This document shows, piece by piece, positions 19,193-26,929 of a stretch of DNA of 64,000 nt (positions are counted from its first letter, which is position 1; every line of letters starts with the position of its first letter). The stretch spans positions 55,038 through 119,037 of the forward strand of contig NZ_JAQSDN010000054.1 in NCBI RefSeq assembly GCF_029945925.1, written 5' to 3'. The translations under genes and the position numbers were made by a program. This stretch comes from Polaromonas sp. (GTDB taxonomy: Bacteria; Pseudomonadota; Gammaproteobacteria; Burkholderiales; Burkholderiaceae_C). The notes beneath the pieces were generated by a model. The model searched no databases. It was not told the origin of the DNA and saw only the letters and a program-made list of their open reading frames with translations.

Positions 19193-20323
19193 CTACCAGC
19201 CGTAGAAGCGGGGCCAGGTGGGTCCCAGCGCCTGCCCGGTGACGGCGTGGTACTCGGGAAACTGCGCGCCGGTCGCGCAGGCATGGTTGGGCAGCACGCG
19301 CAGCTGGGTGCCGGTGGGAAAGCGTCTGGCGATGTCAGGGTCGGCCTCGCCGGTGCGGCTCACGATGCCGTGCTCCTGGTTGGCGCCGCTGAGGGTGTAG
19401 CAATCGATGCGCTGGCCGTTGACGTCGCACAGCTGGCCATAACCGTAGTCGTGCTGCTGCTTTTGCGTGCCGCGGTCGCGGCTCATGGCCATCCAGCCGG
19501 CGTCGACAATGGCCCAGCCCTTGTCGGGCTGGTGGCCGATCACGGTGGTGAGCACGCTCAGGGCCACGTCGTCGGGGGAGCACACGCCCACGTTGGCCAT
19601 GACGAGGTCAAAAAAGACATACACACCGGCGCGCACCTCGGTCACCCCTGTGAGCTGCCGGGCCGACAGCGCCGTGGGCGTGGAGCCCACGCTCACGTTG
19701 GGGCAGGGCAGGCCGGCGGCGCGCAGGCGTTCCGCCGCCAGCACACACAGGCTGCGTTCCTGCTCGGCCATGGCTTGCAGGGCCTCGGGCGTGTTCAGCT
19801 CATAACTGGCCCCCGCGTGGGTCATCACCCCGCCCAGCGTGCTGCCGCCCTGGTGCAGCAGGGTGCCGATGGCAATCAGGTCGTCGCTGTGGGGCTGCAC
19901 GCCCGAGCGGTGGCCGTCGGTGTCGACCTCGATCCAGACTTCAAACGGCACGCCATGTTGATGGGAAAAAGCAACGATGGCTGACGCAGACGCTGTGCTG
20001 TCGGCAATGATCTTGAGCGCGCAGCCCTGGCCAATGAGTGCGGCCGCCTGCCTGAGCTTGGGTGCCGCCATGCCCACGGCATACAGGATATCCCTCACCC
20101 CGGCGGCAAAAAACTGCTCGGCTTCCTTGAGCGTGGACACCGTGATGCCGCGTGCGCCGGCCTGGATCTGCGCCCGGGCAATGTCTATGCATTTGGTGGT
20201 TTTGACGTGCGGTCGAAATGCCACCTCCAGCGAGTTCATACGCTGCTGCATGCGTTCGATGTTGCGTTGCATGCGCGCGGTGTCAACCAGGGCGGCGGGG
20301 GTGTTGAGGTCTTGAAGCTGCAT
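19193..20323 (-). CDS. D-threonine aldolase / D-serine dehydratase-like PLP enzyme
   Basis: A 376-residue fold-type III PLP enzyme of the alanine-racemase-N plus DSD1 type. The PLP lysine lies in AFRPHVKTTK (residues 36-44), and the C-terminal metal-binding His/Cys motif is PNHACAT. Relatives are D-threonine aldolases and D-serine dehydratases; the substrate cannot be decided here. The start at 20323 (MQLQDLNTPAALVDTARM) is preferred over an in-frame ATG 43 codons upstream that reads unlike the family. It forms a likely operon with ridA. Confidence 0.87.
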   Translation of the reverse strand: MQLQDLNTPAALVDTARMQRNIERMQQRMNSLEVAFRPHVKTTKCIDIARAQIQAGARGITVSTLKEAEQFFAAGVRDILYAVGMAAPKLRQAAALIGQGCALKIIADSTASASAIVAFSHQHGVPFEVWIEVDTDGHRSGVQPHSDDLIAIGTLLHQGGSTLGGVMTHAGASYELNTPEALQAMAEQERSLCVLAAERLRAAGLPCPNVSVGSTPTALSARQLTGVTEVRAGVYVFFDLVMANVGVCSPDDVALSVLTTVIGHQPDKGWAIVDAGWMAMSRDRGTQKQQHDYGYGQLCDVNGQRIDCYTLSGANQEHGIVSRTGEADPDIARRFPTGTQLRVLPNHACATGAQFPEYHAVTGQALGPTWPRFYGW

Positions 20324-20453
20324 ACGCCGATTGTGCGAGAAGCGAGCGGCAATGTCGCGGGTCAACCGGTATTTTCCGCGCACCAGGGGTGACCGGTCGG
20401 AGGCGGGATGAAAGAAGATCTGTCCTGCGCGCTGTGTTTTCCGCGCGTTCAAT

Positions 20454-20849
20454 TCACCAGCGTGTTTCGCCGGTGACCCGCTCCACCTCGTTGATCGCGT
20501 AGGTGGTGAACTCTTCGATCTCGGTGGCTTTGTCGAACACGGCGTCGGCGCCCGCGGCCAGGCAGCGCTGGCGCATGGCCGGGGTGGCGTAGCCGGTCAG
20601 CACGACAATTTTTTGCCGCAGGTCGCGGTTGCCGCAGCTTTTGACCACATTCAGGCCGTTGCCCTGCAGCAAAAACAGGTCGACCACGGCCAGGTCCCAG
20701 TCGGTGGGGTTGTCGGCCAGCCATTGGCGGGCCTCGTCTTCGCTGCTGGCACCGCCCACCACGCGGGCGCCCACCAGTTCTTCCAGGGACTCGGCCAGGT
20801 TGGCGCGGATGACGGGGCTGTCTTCGACCAGATAAATTCGCAGGCGCAT
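20454..20849 (-). CDS. Response regulator receiver-domain protein
   Basis: A 131-residue stand-alone receiver domain: YLVEDSPVIRANLAESLEEL at the N-terminus, the phospho-acceptor aspartate in LAVVDLFLLQGNG, the conserved threonine in IVVLTGYAT and a lysine in VFDKATE. There is no output domain. No sensor kinase is nearby, so its partner is elsewhere. Start at 20849 (MRLRIYLVED) chosen over an ATG ten codons upstream. Confidence 0.88.
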   Translation of the reverse strand: MRLRIYLVEDSPVIRANLAESLEELVGARVVGGASSEDEARQWLADNPTDWDLAVVDLFLLQGNGLNVVKSCGNRDLRQKIVVLTGYATPAMRQRCLAAGADAVFDKATEIEEFTTYAINEVERVTGETRW

Positions 20850-21143
20850 CGGGGATTGGTTGAAAAGAAGCCTGGGCAACAGGCGGGTGGGGCAGAAAAT
20901 TCTTCAGGGGAGTCTACACAAGGATCGGGCCTGCCTTTAAACCCCCCGGCAGCGGCCGCCGGACGCCTGCGGTGTTGGCCCGCAGGGGGCGCGCCGCCGG
21001 GCTTTGCTGGCCGCGTTTGCATGCGGGTCTGCATGACATAAAACAAGAACAAGCCGCTGAAAAGGCGTAACTTGATGACATGGCCCAAGCCGGCAGCATG
21101 GCCGGCGTCTGGACCTTTTTCCCTTCATTCCAAGGAGTGCACC

Positions 21144-21350
21144 ATGCCCAGCAGCAAGAACCAGAACCCGCGCGACAAGCAGCCCCCCCACACCGGCAAG
21201 GTGGAGAACGACACCAACAAGATGGGCGAGCAGGACGCCACCCAGCTGAACCAGGGCAAACGCACGCCCGACAGCCGCAGCGACCGCGAGGCGCATGTGG
21301 GCGGCAGCAACCAGACGCAGGCGCGGCGCGGGAAAACCACCGGGCACTGA
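21144..21350 (+). CDS. Small hydrophilic hypothetical protein
   Basis: A 68-residue, strongly polar protein rich in Gln, Asn, Asp, Lys and Arg (MPSSKNQNPRDKQPPHTGKV ... RRGKTTGH). CAAGGAGTGCACC precedes the ATG, a good ribosome-binding site. No hydrophobic core is visible, so it is probably disordered or nucleic-acid associated; similar tiny proteins are often stress-induced. Function not known. Confidence 0.6.
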   Translation: MPSSKNQNPRDKQPPHTGKVENDTNKMGEQDATQLNQGKRTPDSRSDREAHVGGSNQTQARRGKTTGH

Positions 21351-21376
21351 GGCGATCGGTTTCAGGGGCGGGTGTG

Positions 21377-21437
21377 GGCCTCCAATCGGGGCCCGGCCCT
21401 TTGTAGGTGGGCGCCAGCAGCTATGTTTGTCATAGCG
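21377..21437 (+). repeat. Short intergenic repeat, copy 4
   Basis: Plus orientation: GGGCCTCCAATCGGGGCCCG, GCCCTTTGTAGGT, GGGCGCCAGCAGCTATG, TTTGTCATAGC. Confidence 0.8.
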
Positions 21438-21496
21438 GGTTGATGATGGTTGCCTCGCTGGATCAATCACACCCTCGCTGGTACCATTGCGCCACG

Positions 21497-21805
21497 ATGC
21501 ATCCCCTCATCACGCAAAAGCGCGCGGACATTGCGCGCATCTGTCAGCGCCTGCACATCCAGCGGCTGGAAGTGTTTGGGTCGGCGGCGCGCGGCACCGA
21601 CTTCGATCCGTTGCGCAGTGATACTGACTTTCTGGTGGAATTTGCCCCCGGCGCCAAGCGCGGGCTCGATGGCTACTTTGCGCTCAAGGCGGAACTGGAG
21701 CAGTTGCTCGGGCGCGGTGTTGACCTGGTGGAGCCGCGCAGCGTGCGCAACCCGTACGTGCTGGCAGGCATCAACAGCGCGCGTGAAGTGGTTTATGCAG
21801 CGTGA
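21497..21805 (+). CDS. MNT-type nucleotidyltransferase antitoxin, second module
   Basis: A 102-residue minimal nucleotidyltransferase with GSAARGTDFDPLRSDTDFL (GS...DTD catalytic motif, residues about 29-48), complete to its C-terminus. It is the antitoxin-type partner of the hepT gene that overlaps its last codons (hepT ATG at 21795). Because that hepT is interrupted, this antitoxin may now be an orphan. The in-frame ATG at 21407 lies in a repeat and was not used. Confidence 0.85.
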   Translation: MHPLITQKRADIARICQRLHIQRLEVFGSAARGTDFDPLRSDTDFLVEFAPGAKRGLDGYFALKAELEQLLGRGVDLVEPRSVRNPYVLAGINSAREVVYAA

Positions 21806-22306
21806 CCCGCGGGCCTGGCTTTGGGACGTGCCTTAGTGCAGTGCTGCACGCTATCTGGAACATAAAAGCGCGTCTTTTGAGCCATGGCGGCGTTGCAAAT
21901 CCGCGCGATACCCTGGGTATCGCTGTGGTTTGCGCCTAGCCCTGACCCAAAATCCATCGCTTTTATTTGTTCCATCAAGCATGCAACACTGCACTGGGCC
22001 GCCGCGGCCATCAAGCAGTTCACAGCCGGGCTGGACGCCGACAGTTACGCGCACACGCCGCTGGTTTATTCGGCGGTGGAGCGGAAGTTTGAAATCATCG
22101 GCGAAGCGCTGAACCAACTGGACAAGGCGCAAGCTGAACTGGCCGCCCGCATTCCCCACCTGCCGCAAATCGTGGCGTTCAGAAACCAGCTCATTCATGG
22201 TTATGCGCGGGTAGATCACGACACGGTTTGGGAGGTCATTGAACACTCACTGCCGGCGCTGGAAACGGTGGTCAATGAATTGCTGCAGGAGCTGGGTCAG
22301 GGCTGA
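21795..22306 (+). pseudogene. hepT-like toxin gene split by a palindromic element
   Basis: The ATG at 21795 opens MQRDPRAWLWDV, the normal HepT N-terminus, but a stop follows after 13 codons at 21834-21836 inside an inserted 168-bp element. HepT-like sequence resumes at about 22001 (AAAIKQFTAGLDADSYA) and runs to the stop at 22306 with the RNase motif R-x4-H-x-Y still present (RNQLIHGY). The two parts lie in different frames. Translation restarting at 21884 or 21981 is conceivable but would lack the true N-terminus. Confidence 0.82.
21831..21998. mobile_element. 168-bp palindromic MITE-like element inside hepT
   Basis: The whole segment is an imperfect palindrome centred at 21914. The left end AGTGCAGTGCTGCACGCT matches the right end read in reverse, AGTGCAGTGTTGCATGCT. 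GGAACATAAAAGCG matches GGAACAAATAAAAGCG, and the centre is GCGATACCC-T-GGGTATCGC. It carries no gene. Size, terminal symmetry and insertion inside a gene fit a non-autonomous miniature element; exact ends and target duplication are uncertain by a few bases. Confidence 0.78.
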
Positions 22307-22356
22307 CGGGGCCAGGCCGGGATGACCGGCCCGGTGGTTCAGCGTGGCTTTTGCAT

Positions 22357-22413
22357 GCCAAATCGGCCTCCAGCCCTTTATCCACCTGCGCCACCAGCTA
22401 TGAATTCAATAGC
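22357..22413 (+). repeat. Short intergenic repeat, copy 5
   Basis: Plus orientation: CCAAATCGGCCTCCAGCCC, then TGCGCCACCAGCTATG, then AATTCAATAGC. One of the best-preserved copies. Confidence 0.85.
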
Positions 22414-22504
22414 GACGTGGCGTCAACCAGCGCAACCAGCCCAACCCGAACGGCATGGCGGCGAACGCCGCGGGCGCTCATAATCGCTTCCATACTTTGA
22501 GGAG

Positions 22505-23089
22505 ATGGCGGTGGCAATACTGATTCTGGGTCTGGTGCTTTTTCTGGGCGTGCATTCCACACGCATCGTGGCCGACGGCTGGCGCACGGCGACGATAGGG
22601 CGCGTGGGTGAGCTGCCGTGGAAGGCGGTTTATGCGCTGCTGTCCATCGTGGGTTTTGTGCTGATCGTCTGGGGCTTTGGCCTGGCGCGGCAGCAGCCGG
22701 TGCAGCTGTGGCTGGCGCCGCGCGGCATGCGGCACCTGGCTTCTTTGCTGACGCTGATTTCCTTTGTGCTGGTGGCGGCGGCCTATGTGCCGCGCAACGC
22801 CATCAAGGCGCGGCTGCACCACCCCATGGTGCTGGGCGTGAAGGTGTGGGCGCTGGCCCACTTGCTGGCCAACGGCAACCTGGCGCATGTGGTGCTGTTC
22901 GGCACCTTCCTGCTGTGGGCGGCGCTGAGCTTTCGTGCGGCGCGGGCGCGTGACCGGGCGGCAGGCACGGTGTACCCGGCCGGGACGGTTTCGGGCACGG
23001 GCATCACCGTGGTGGTGGGTGTGGCGGTCTGGGCGCTGTTTGCCTTCTGGGCGCACGGCTACCTGATCGGCATACGGCCGATTGGCTGA
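22505..23089 (+). CDS. NnrU family membrane protein
   Basis: A 194-residue protein with about five to six hydrophobic helices (AVAILILGLVLFLGVHSTRI at the start, VYALLSIVGFVLIVWGFGL, LASLLTLISFVLVAAAYVP, LANGNLAHVVLFGTFLLWAA). The VHSTRI and the HP-x-LxGVKxWALAHLLANG-like region (HHPMVLGVKVWALAHLLAN) are typical of NnrU, first linked to nitric oxide metabolism but widespread in organisms without denitrification. No denitrification genes are nearby, so a general membrane role is likely. Confidence 0.85.
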   Translation: MAVAILILGLVLFLGVHSTRIVADGWRTATIGRVGELPWKAVYALLSIVGFVLIVWGFGLARQQPVQLWLAPRGMRHLASLLTLISFVLVAAAYVPRNAIKARLHHPMVLGVKVWALAHLLANGNLAHVVLFGTFLLWAALSFRAARARDRAAGTVYPAGTVSGTGITVVVGVAVWALFAFWAHGYLIGIRPIG

Positions 23090-23097
23090 ACCCGGTG

Positions 23098-23937
23098 TCA
23101 GGGTCTGGCGTTCAGTACCCAGCTGCTGATCTTGCCGACCACCTCGGCCTCCAGGCCGTTGAAGCCGTGGTAGGCCATGGCCTCGCAGGGCGGGCCTCGC
23201 GTCTGGCCACCGCTGAAGCTCATCAGCTCGGCTTTGGGCGTCCTGGCCAGCCCGGCCATCAGCGGCGGCATGTCGGCAAACAGGCACACCCGGCAGGCAT
23301 CCTGGGTGTGGTGCACCACCAGCACCGGCACGCGGATTTTTTCAAGCGGCATTTGGGGCACGGCGCGGGTCGCGCTGTCAGTCAGGATGCTTGCGGTCAG
23401 TACCACGCCGTCCGGACCACCCTGAGCCGGGCCGGCCTCGGTGGCGATGTAGCCAGCCGACTGGGTGCCGCGGCTGGTACCCACCAGCCAGACGGGTATG
23501 GGCGCCTGCTGCTTGAGCCATGCGATCACCGCCAGCACGTCGGCCGTGTGTTCAGGCGTTTGCCGAAAGTCGCTCAGAAAAGGCGGTGACTGGCGGTCGG
23601 ACGGCGCGTCAATCACCGCAACGGCCAGGCCCGCGTCGGCAAACAGCTGGCGCGAGCGCACCAGAAAGTTGCCCTCACCCCAGAGCAGGCTGCCGTTGGA
23701 AAAAATCCGCAAGCCCCCGTGGCCGCCGGCCATCAGAATGACCGCCGCTTTGGGCTTGGGCGGGGTGATGTGGATAAAGCGCTGGGTGACGCCGGGGCGG
23801 GTGGGAATGTCCACCACCTTCTGCGTGGTTTGCGCCAGCGCGGCGGTGGCGGACAAGCCCAGTGCCAGCAGGACGGCTGCCAGGCCTTGCAGAAAGCCGC
23901 TTTCGCGGCTGTGGCGAGCGCAGCGGGTGGTTTTCAT
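23098..23937 (-). CDS. Exported alpha/beta hydrolase-like protein
   Basis: A 279-residue protein with a signal peptide (hydrophobic GLAAVLLALGLSATAALAQ, cleavage probably after ALA). The fold features are VILMAGGHGGLRIF for the oxyanion loop and VWLVGTSRGTQSAGYIA for the nucleophile elbow (G-T-S-R-G serine), with a late conserved HH-TQDACR and a paired-cysteine region. Substrate unknown. The ATG at 23937 is used because the upstream extension lacks signal-peptide character. Confidence 0.78.
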   Translation of the reverse strand: MKTTRCARHSRESGFLQGLAAVLLALGLSATAALAQTTQKVVDIPTRPGVTQRFIHITPPKPKAAVILMAGGHGGLRIFSNGSLLWGEGNFLVRSRQLFADAGLAVAVIDAPSDRQSPPFLSDFRQTPEHTADVLAVIAWLKQQAPIPVWLVGTSRGTQSAGYIATEAGPAQGGPDGVVLTASILTDSATRAVPQMPLEKIRVPVLVVHHTQDACRVCLFADMPPLMAGLARTPKAELMSFSGGQTRGPPCEAMAYHGFNGLEAEVVGKISSWVLNARP

Positions 23938-23955
23938 GATGTGCGCCTTCCTGTA

Positions 23956-24013
23956 GGCCAAATTGGCCGTTCGCCCTTGTTTCACGGGCGCCAGCAGCTA
24001 TAAACATAGTAGC
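23956..24013 (+). repeat. Short intergenic repeat, copy 6
   Basis: Plus orientation: GGCCAAATTGGCCGTTCGCC, CTTGTTTCAC, GGGCGCCAGCAGCTATA, AACATAGTAGC. It fills the gap between the two hydrolase genes. Confidence 0.85.
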
Positions 24014-24029
24014 AAAAGCTGTACCCCTT

Positions 24030-24857
24030 TCAGTCGGCCAGCGCGGTCTTGATCCACTTGACGATTTCGTCGCTGGCCACGCGTGGTGTGTCCAGGTGCC
24101 CGCCGGAGACTTCGAGGTATTTGTTCTTGGGGTTGGCGGGCAGCTTGTCAACGAAGTAGGCCTTGATGCGGCTGAACAGCGGGTCTTTTTCGCCGACCAC
24201 CGTCATCACTGAGGTTGTCGCCGGCACACGCGGCGCGGTGACGGACATCTCGGCGTCTGACGCGGGGTCAAAGTACGACAGGAAGTCTTTGGCGGTGGTG
24301 ATCACGTTTTGCTGCTTGCCCTGGTTGATGTCGCTGAAGCGCTCGCGCGAATCCCCCTTGCCGGCGGCCACCAGGGCGCGGGCCTCGTCCACGCTGTCGC
24401 GCACCACCTTGAGCCCGGCATAGGTGTAGTAGCCCAAAGGAATATGCCCCGGCGCCAGCAGCACCAGCGCGTTGGCCTCTCCGCCGCGCGCGGCATGGCT
24501 CAGTGCGGCGGGCGAGCCCAGGCTGTGGCCGACGATGACAATTTTGGTGGCGCCCTGGTCGCGCAGTGTTTTGACGTGGGCGGCCATCTCGGTCATGGCC
24601 TTGTCCCAGTTGCCTTCCAGGTAGCGCCCGCGCGACCAGGGCATGTCGGGCAGGCTGACCAGCCAGCCTTCGCGCTCAAAGGTGGCCTTGAGCGGTCTGA
24701 AGTTCGGGTCCTGGTTGTTGCCGGGGTTTTTGCCGTGCAGCATGAGCACGCCGATGCGTTGCTGTGCGGCAGCGGTGAGCGGTGCCACGGACGCTGCAAG
24801 CGCAGCGCAGGTGATGGCCAGGGCAGAAAAGAAAGCGGGGAAGTGGCGACGCTGCAT
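24030..24857 (-). CDS. Exported alpha/beta hydrolase (DUF3530-like)
   Basis: A 275-residue protein with a signal peptide (FSALAITCAALAASVAPLTA, cleavage near AAAQQ). Alpha/beta-hydrolase features are IGVLMLHGKNPG near the oxyanion position and IVIVGHSLGSPAALSHA with the nucleophilic serine; the last His is in SGGHLDTPR. It probably acts in the periplasm. The neighbouring exported hydrolase faces the same way, but a repeat separates them. A 53-bp copy of this gene's 3' end is found at 26768-26820. Confidence 0.8.
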   Translation of the reverse strand: MQRRHFPAFFSALAITCAALAASVAPLTAAAQQRIGVLMLHGKNPGNNQDPNFRPLKATFEREGWLVSLPDMPWSRGRYLEGNWDKAMTEMAAHVKTLRDQGATKIVIVGHSLGSPAALSHAARGGEANALVLLAPGHIPLGYYTYAGLKVVRDSVDEARALVAAGKGDSRERFSDINQGKQQNVITTAKDFLSYFDPASDAEMSVTAPRVPATTSVMTVVGEKDPLFSRIKAYFVDKLPANPKNKYLEVSGGHLDTPRVASDEIVKWIKTALAD

Positions 24858-25026
24858 GAGGCTCCTTCTGGTGGTTTGGGACGGGGCCGTAAAGCCCGCC
24901 CGGGTTGGAACAGAGCCTGAAGTTTAGGTACAAAGTACAGCCGCCGGAAAGGGGAAATGCCCGCGCCCCCCATGAACTGGGGAGGTGGCCGGGGTTTGTT
25001 CGCCTGTTCGCCGACTGCTTGCTGGC

Positions 25027-26724
25027 TTACTCGTCCTCTTCCTGCCGGCTGCTGCGCCAGATGGCGCGCACCAGCCACAGGCCGCCCAGCACGGCGCCGG
25101 TGAAGCCGAGAAAGCCGAATACCGGCAGGCCCATCAGCGTGGGGCCGCCCTTGACCGTCATGACGATGGACGAGCCGATGATGAGCGCGGCAATCACCAG
25201 CGCCATGGCCAGGCGGTTGGCGGCGCGGTTGAGCTGGTCGCCCACGCGTTTGAGGTGGGCCAGCTCGATGCCGACGCTCAGGTGGCCGCGGCGCGCGTTG
25301 CGCAGCAGGCGCGAGACGTCGTGCGGCAGCTGTTCGGCCACGGCCAGGGTGCGGCGCAGGGTTTTCCAGGCGCGGCCGGCCAGCACCTCGGGCTGGTAGC
25401 GGGCGCGCAGCACCTGGCGCAGCATGGGCGTGGCCTCGGTGGCCATGTGAAAGCCCGGGTCCAGCCCGCGGCCCATGCCCTCGAGCGAGATGAAGGCCTT
25501 GATCAGCAGCGCCAGGTCGGGCGGCAGGCCCAGGTGGTGCTCGCGCAGCAGGGTGGTGACGTCGGCCAGCATCTGGCCCAGGCTGAGCTCGGCCAGCGGC
25601 GTGCCGTGGTACTGGTCGACAAAGGCTTCGATTTCGGTTTCCAGTTGCCCGAGGTTGGTGCCGTGGCTGTCGCCGGTCCAGTCCATCAGCACGTCGGCCA
25701 CGGCTTGCGCCTGCCGCTCGACCAGGCCCAGCAGCAGCTGCAGCAGCTCTTCGCGCCGGCGCTCGGACAGGCGCCCAACCATGCCGAAGTCAATGAAGGC
25801 GATGCCGTTGCCGGGCAGGTAAAACACGTTGCCGGGGTGCGGGTCGGCGTGGAAGAAACCGTCTTCCACAATCATCTTGAGCACGGCGCGCGCGCCGCGC
25901 TGGGCCAGCAGGGTGCGGTCAAAGCCGGCCTCGGGCGTGAGCTGGTCGAGCTGGTCGCCGGCGATGCCGCTCACGAAGTCCTGCACGTTCACGCGTTCGC
26001 CGGTGTGCGCCCAGTGCACGCGCGGAATGACGATCCACGGCAACGGCGCCATGTTGGCGGCAATGCGTTCGGCGTGGCGGCACTCGCCGGCCAGGTCCAG
26101 CTCGCGGCGCAATGATTTGACCAGCTCGCGCACCAGCTGTTGCGGGCGATAGGGCTTGAGCGCGGGCATTTCCGCCTCGATCAGCGCGGCCAGGCGGCCG
26201 AGCAGGCGCAGGTCGGCCTCGATCACCTCGGTGATGCCGGGGCGGCGGATCTTGACGATGACTTCGGTGCCGTCCTTGAGTTGTGCGCGGTGCACCTGGG
26301 CAATCGACGCGGCGGCCAGCGGCTCGGTGTCGAAGCGGGCAAACACGTCTTCGGGCTCGCCGCCCAAGTCTTCGCGCAGCTGCGGCCGCAACAGCTCGAA
26401 GGGCACGGCGGGCACGTGGCTGTGGAGTTTTTCAAACTCGGCAATCCACTCGGGGCCGAACAGGTCGGCACGGCCGGCCAGGATTTGCCCGAGTTTAACA
26501 AAGGCCGGCCCCAGTTCTTCCAGGGCCAGGCGCACCTGCACGGGCGGCGTGATGCGGGCCAGGTCGGCGGCGGTGTCCCACTTGAGGGCATGGCCCGCGC
26601 GCTCGAGCTTGTCGGCCAGGCCCAGGCGGCGCACGCTGTCGCCGAAGCCGTGGCGGATCAGCACACCGGCGATTTCGTTGAGGCGCCCCATGTCGCGCGC
26701 CGCGCTCAGAGTCTCTATCAGCAT
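25027..26724 (-). CDS. ABC1/UbiB-like atypical kinase, membrane anchored
   Basis: A 565-residue UbiB/AarF family protein. Present are the KxGQ motif (FVKLGQILAGR), the A-rich loop with ASIAQVHRAQL and VKIRRPGI, the catalytic loop FFHADPHPGN and the metal-binding DFG (FIDFGMVGRL). Two membrane helices close the protein (ALVIAALIIGSSIVM and GFLGFTGAVLGGLWLV). The family supports ubiquinone biosynthesis as an ATPase; here it is not next to ubiE or ubiJ, so it may be ubiB or a paralogue. Confidence 0.88.
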   Translation of the reverse strand: MLIETLSAARDMGRLNEIAGVLIRHGFGDSVRRLGLADKLERAGHALKWDTAADLARITPPVQVRLALEELGPAFVKLGQILAGRADLFGPEWIAEFEKLHSHVPAVPFELLRPQLREDLGGEPEDVFARFDTEPLAAASIAQVHRAQLKDGTEVIVKIRRPGITEVIEADLRLLGRLAALIEAEMPALKPYRPQQLVRELVKSLRRELDLAGECRHAERIAANMAPLPWIVIPRVHWAHTGERVNVQDFVSGIAGDQLDQLTPEAGFDRTLLAQRGARAVLKMIVEDGFFHADPHPGNVFYLPGNGIAFIDFGMVGRLSERRREELLQLLLGLVERQAQAVADVLMDWTGDSHGTNLGQLETEIEAFVDQYHGTPLAELSLGQMLADVTTLLREHHLGLPPDLALLIKAFISLEGMGRGLDPGFHMATEATPMLRQVLRARYQPEVLAGRAWKTLRRTLAVAEQLPHDVSRLLRNARRGHLSVGIELAHLKRVGDQLNRAANRLAMALVIAALIIGSSIVMTVKGGPTLMGLPVFGFLGFTGAVLGGLWLVRAIWRSSRQEEDE

Positions 26725-26767
26725 GGGGGGATGATAGCCGCGCGCCAGGGCGGGGCGGCCGGTGCGC

Positions 26768-26820
26768 TCAGGGGGCCACGGCGGTCTTGATCCACTTGAC
26801 GATTTCGTGGCTGGCCAGGC
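26768..26820 (-). pseudogene. Duplicate 3' tail of the DUF3530-like hydrolase
   Basis: Fifty-three bases match 24030-24082 with about six differences, including the stop codon (TCA on the plus strand). On the minus strand it encodes LASHEIVKWIKTAVAP, against VASDEIVKWIKTALAD in the intact gene. The rest of the second copy is absent. The remainder of 26725-26929 holds no gene I can identify. Confidence 0.7.
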
Positions 26821-26929
26821 GTTGCCAGCAGCGCGCCAGCCATGCAGGGTGCGCAGGACCGTGACGGTAGCGTTGAGGTTTGCCGTGGCGTGTGGTCTGC
26901 GCAGGTTGCGGAACGGGTCGGTTGGCGCC

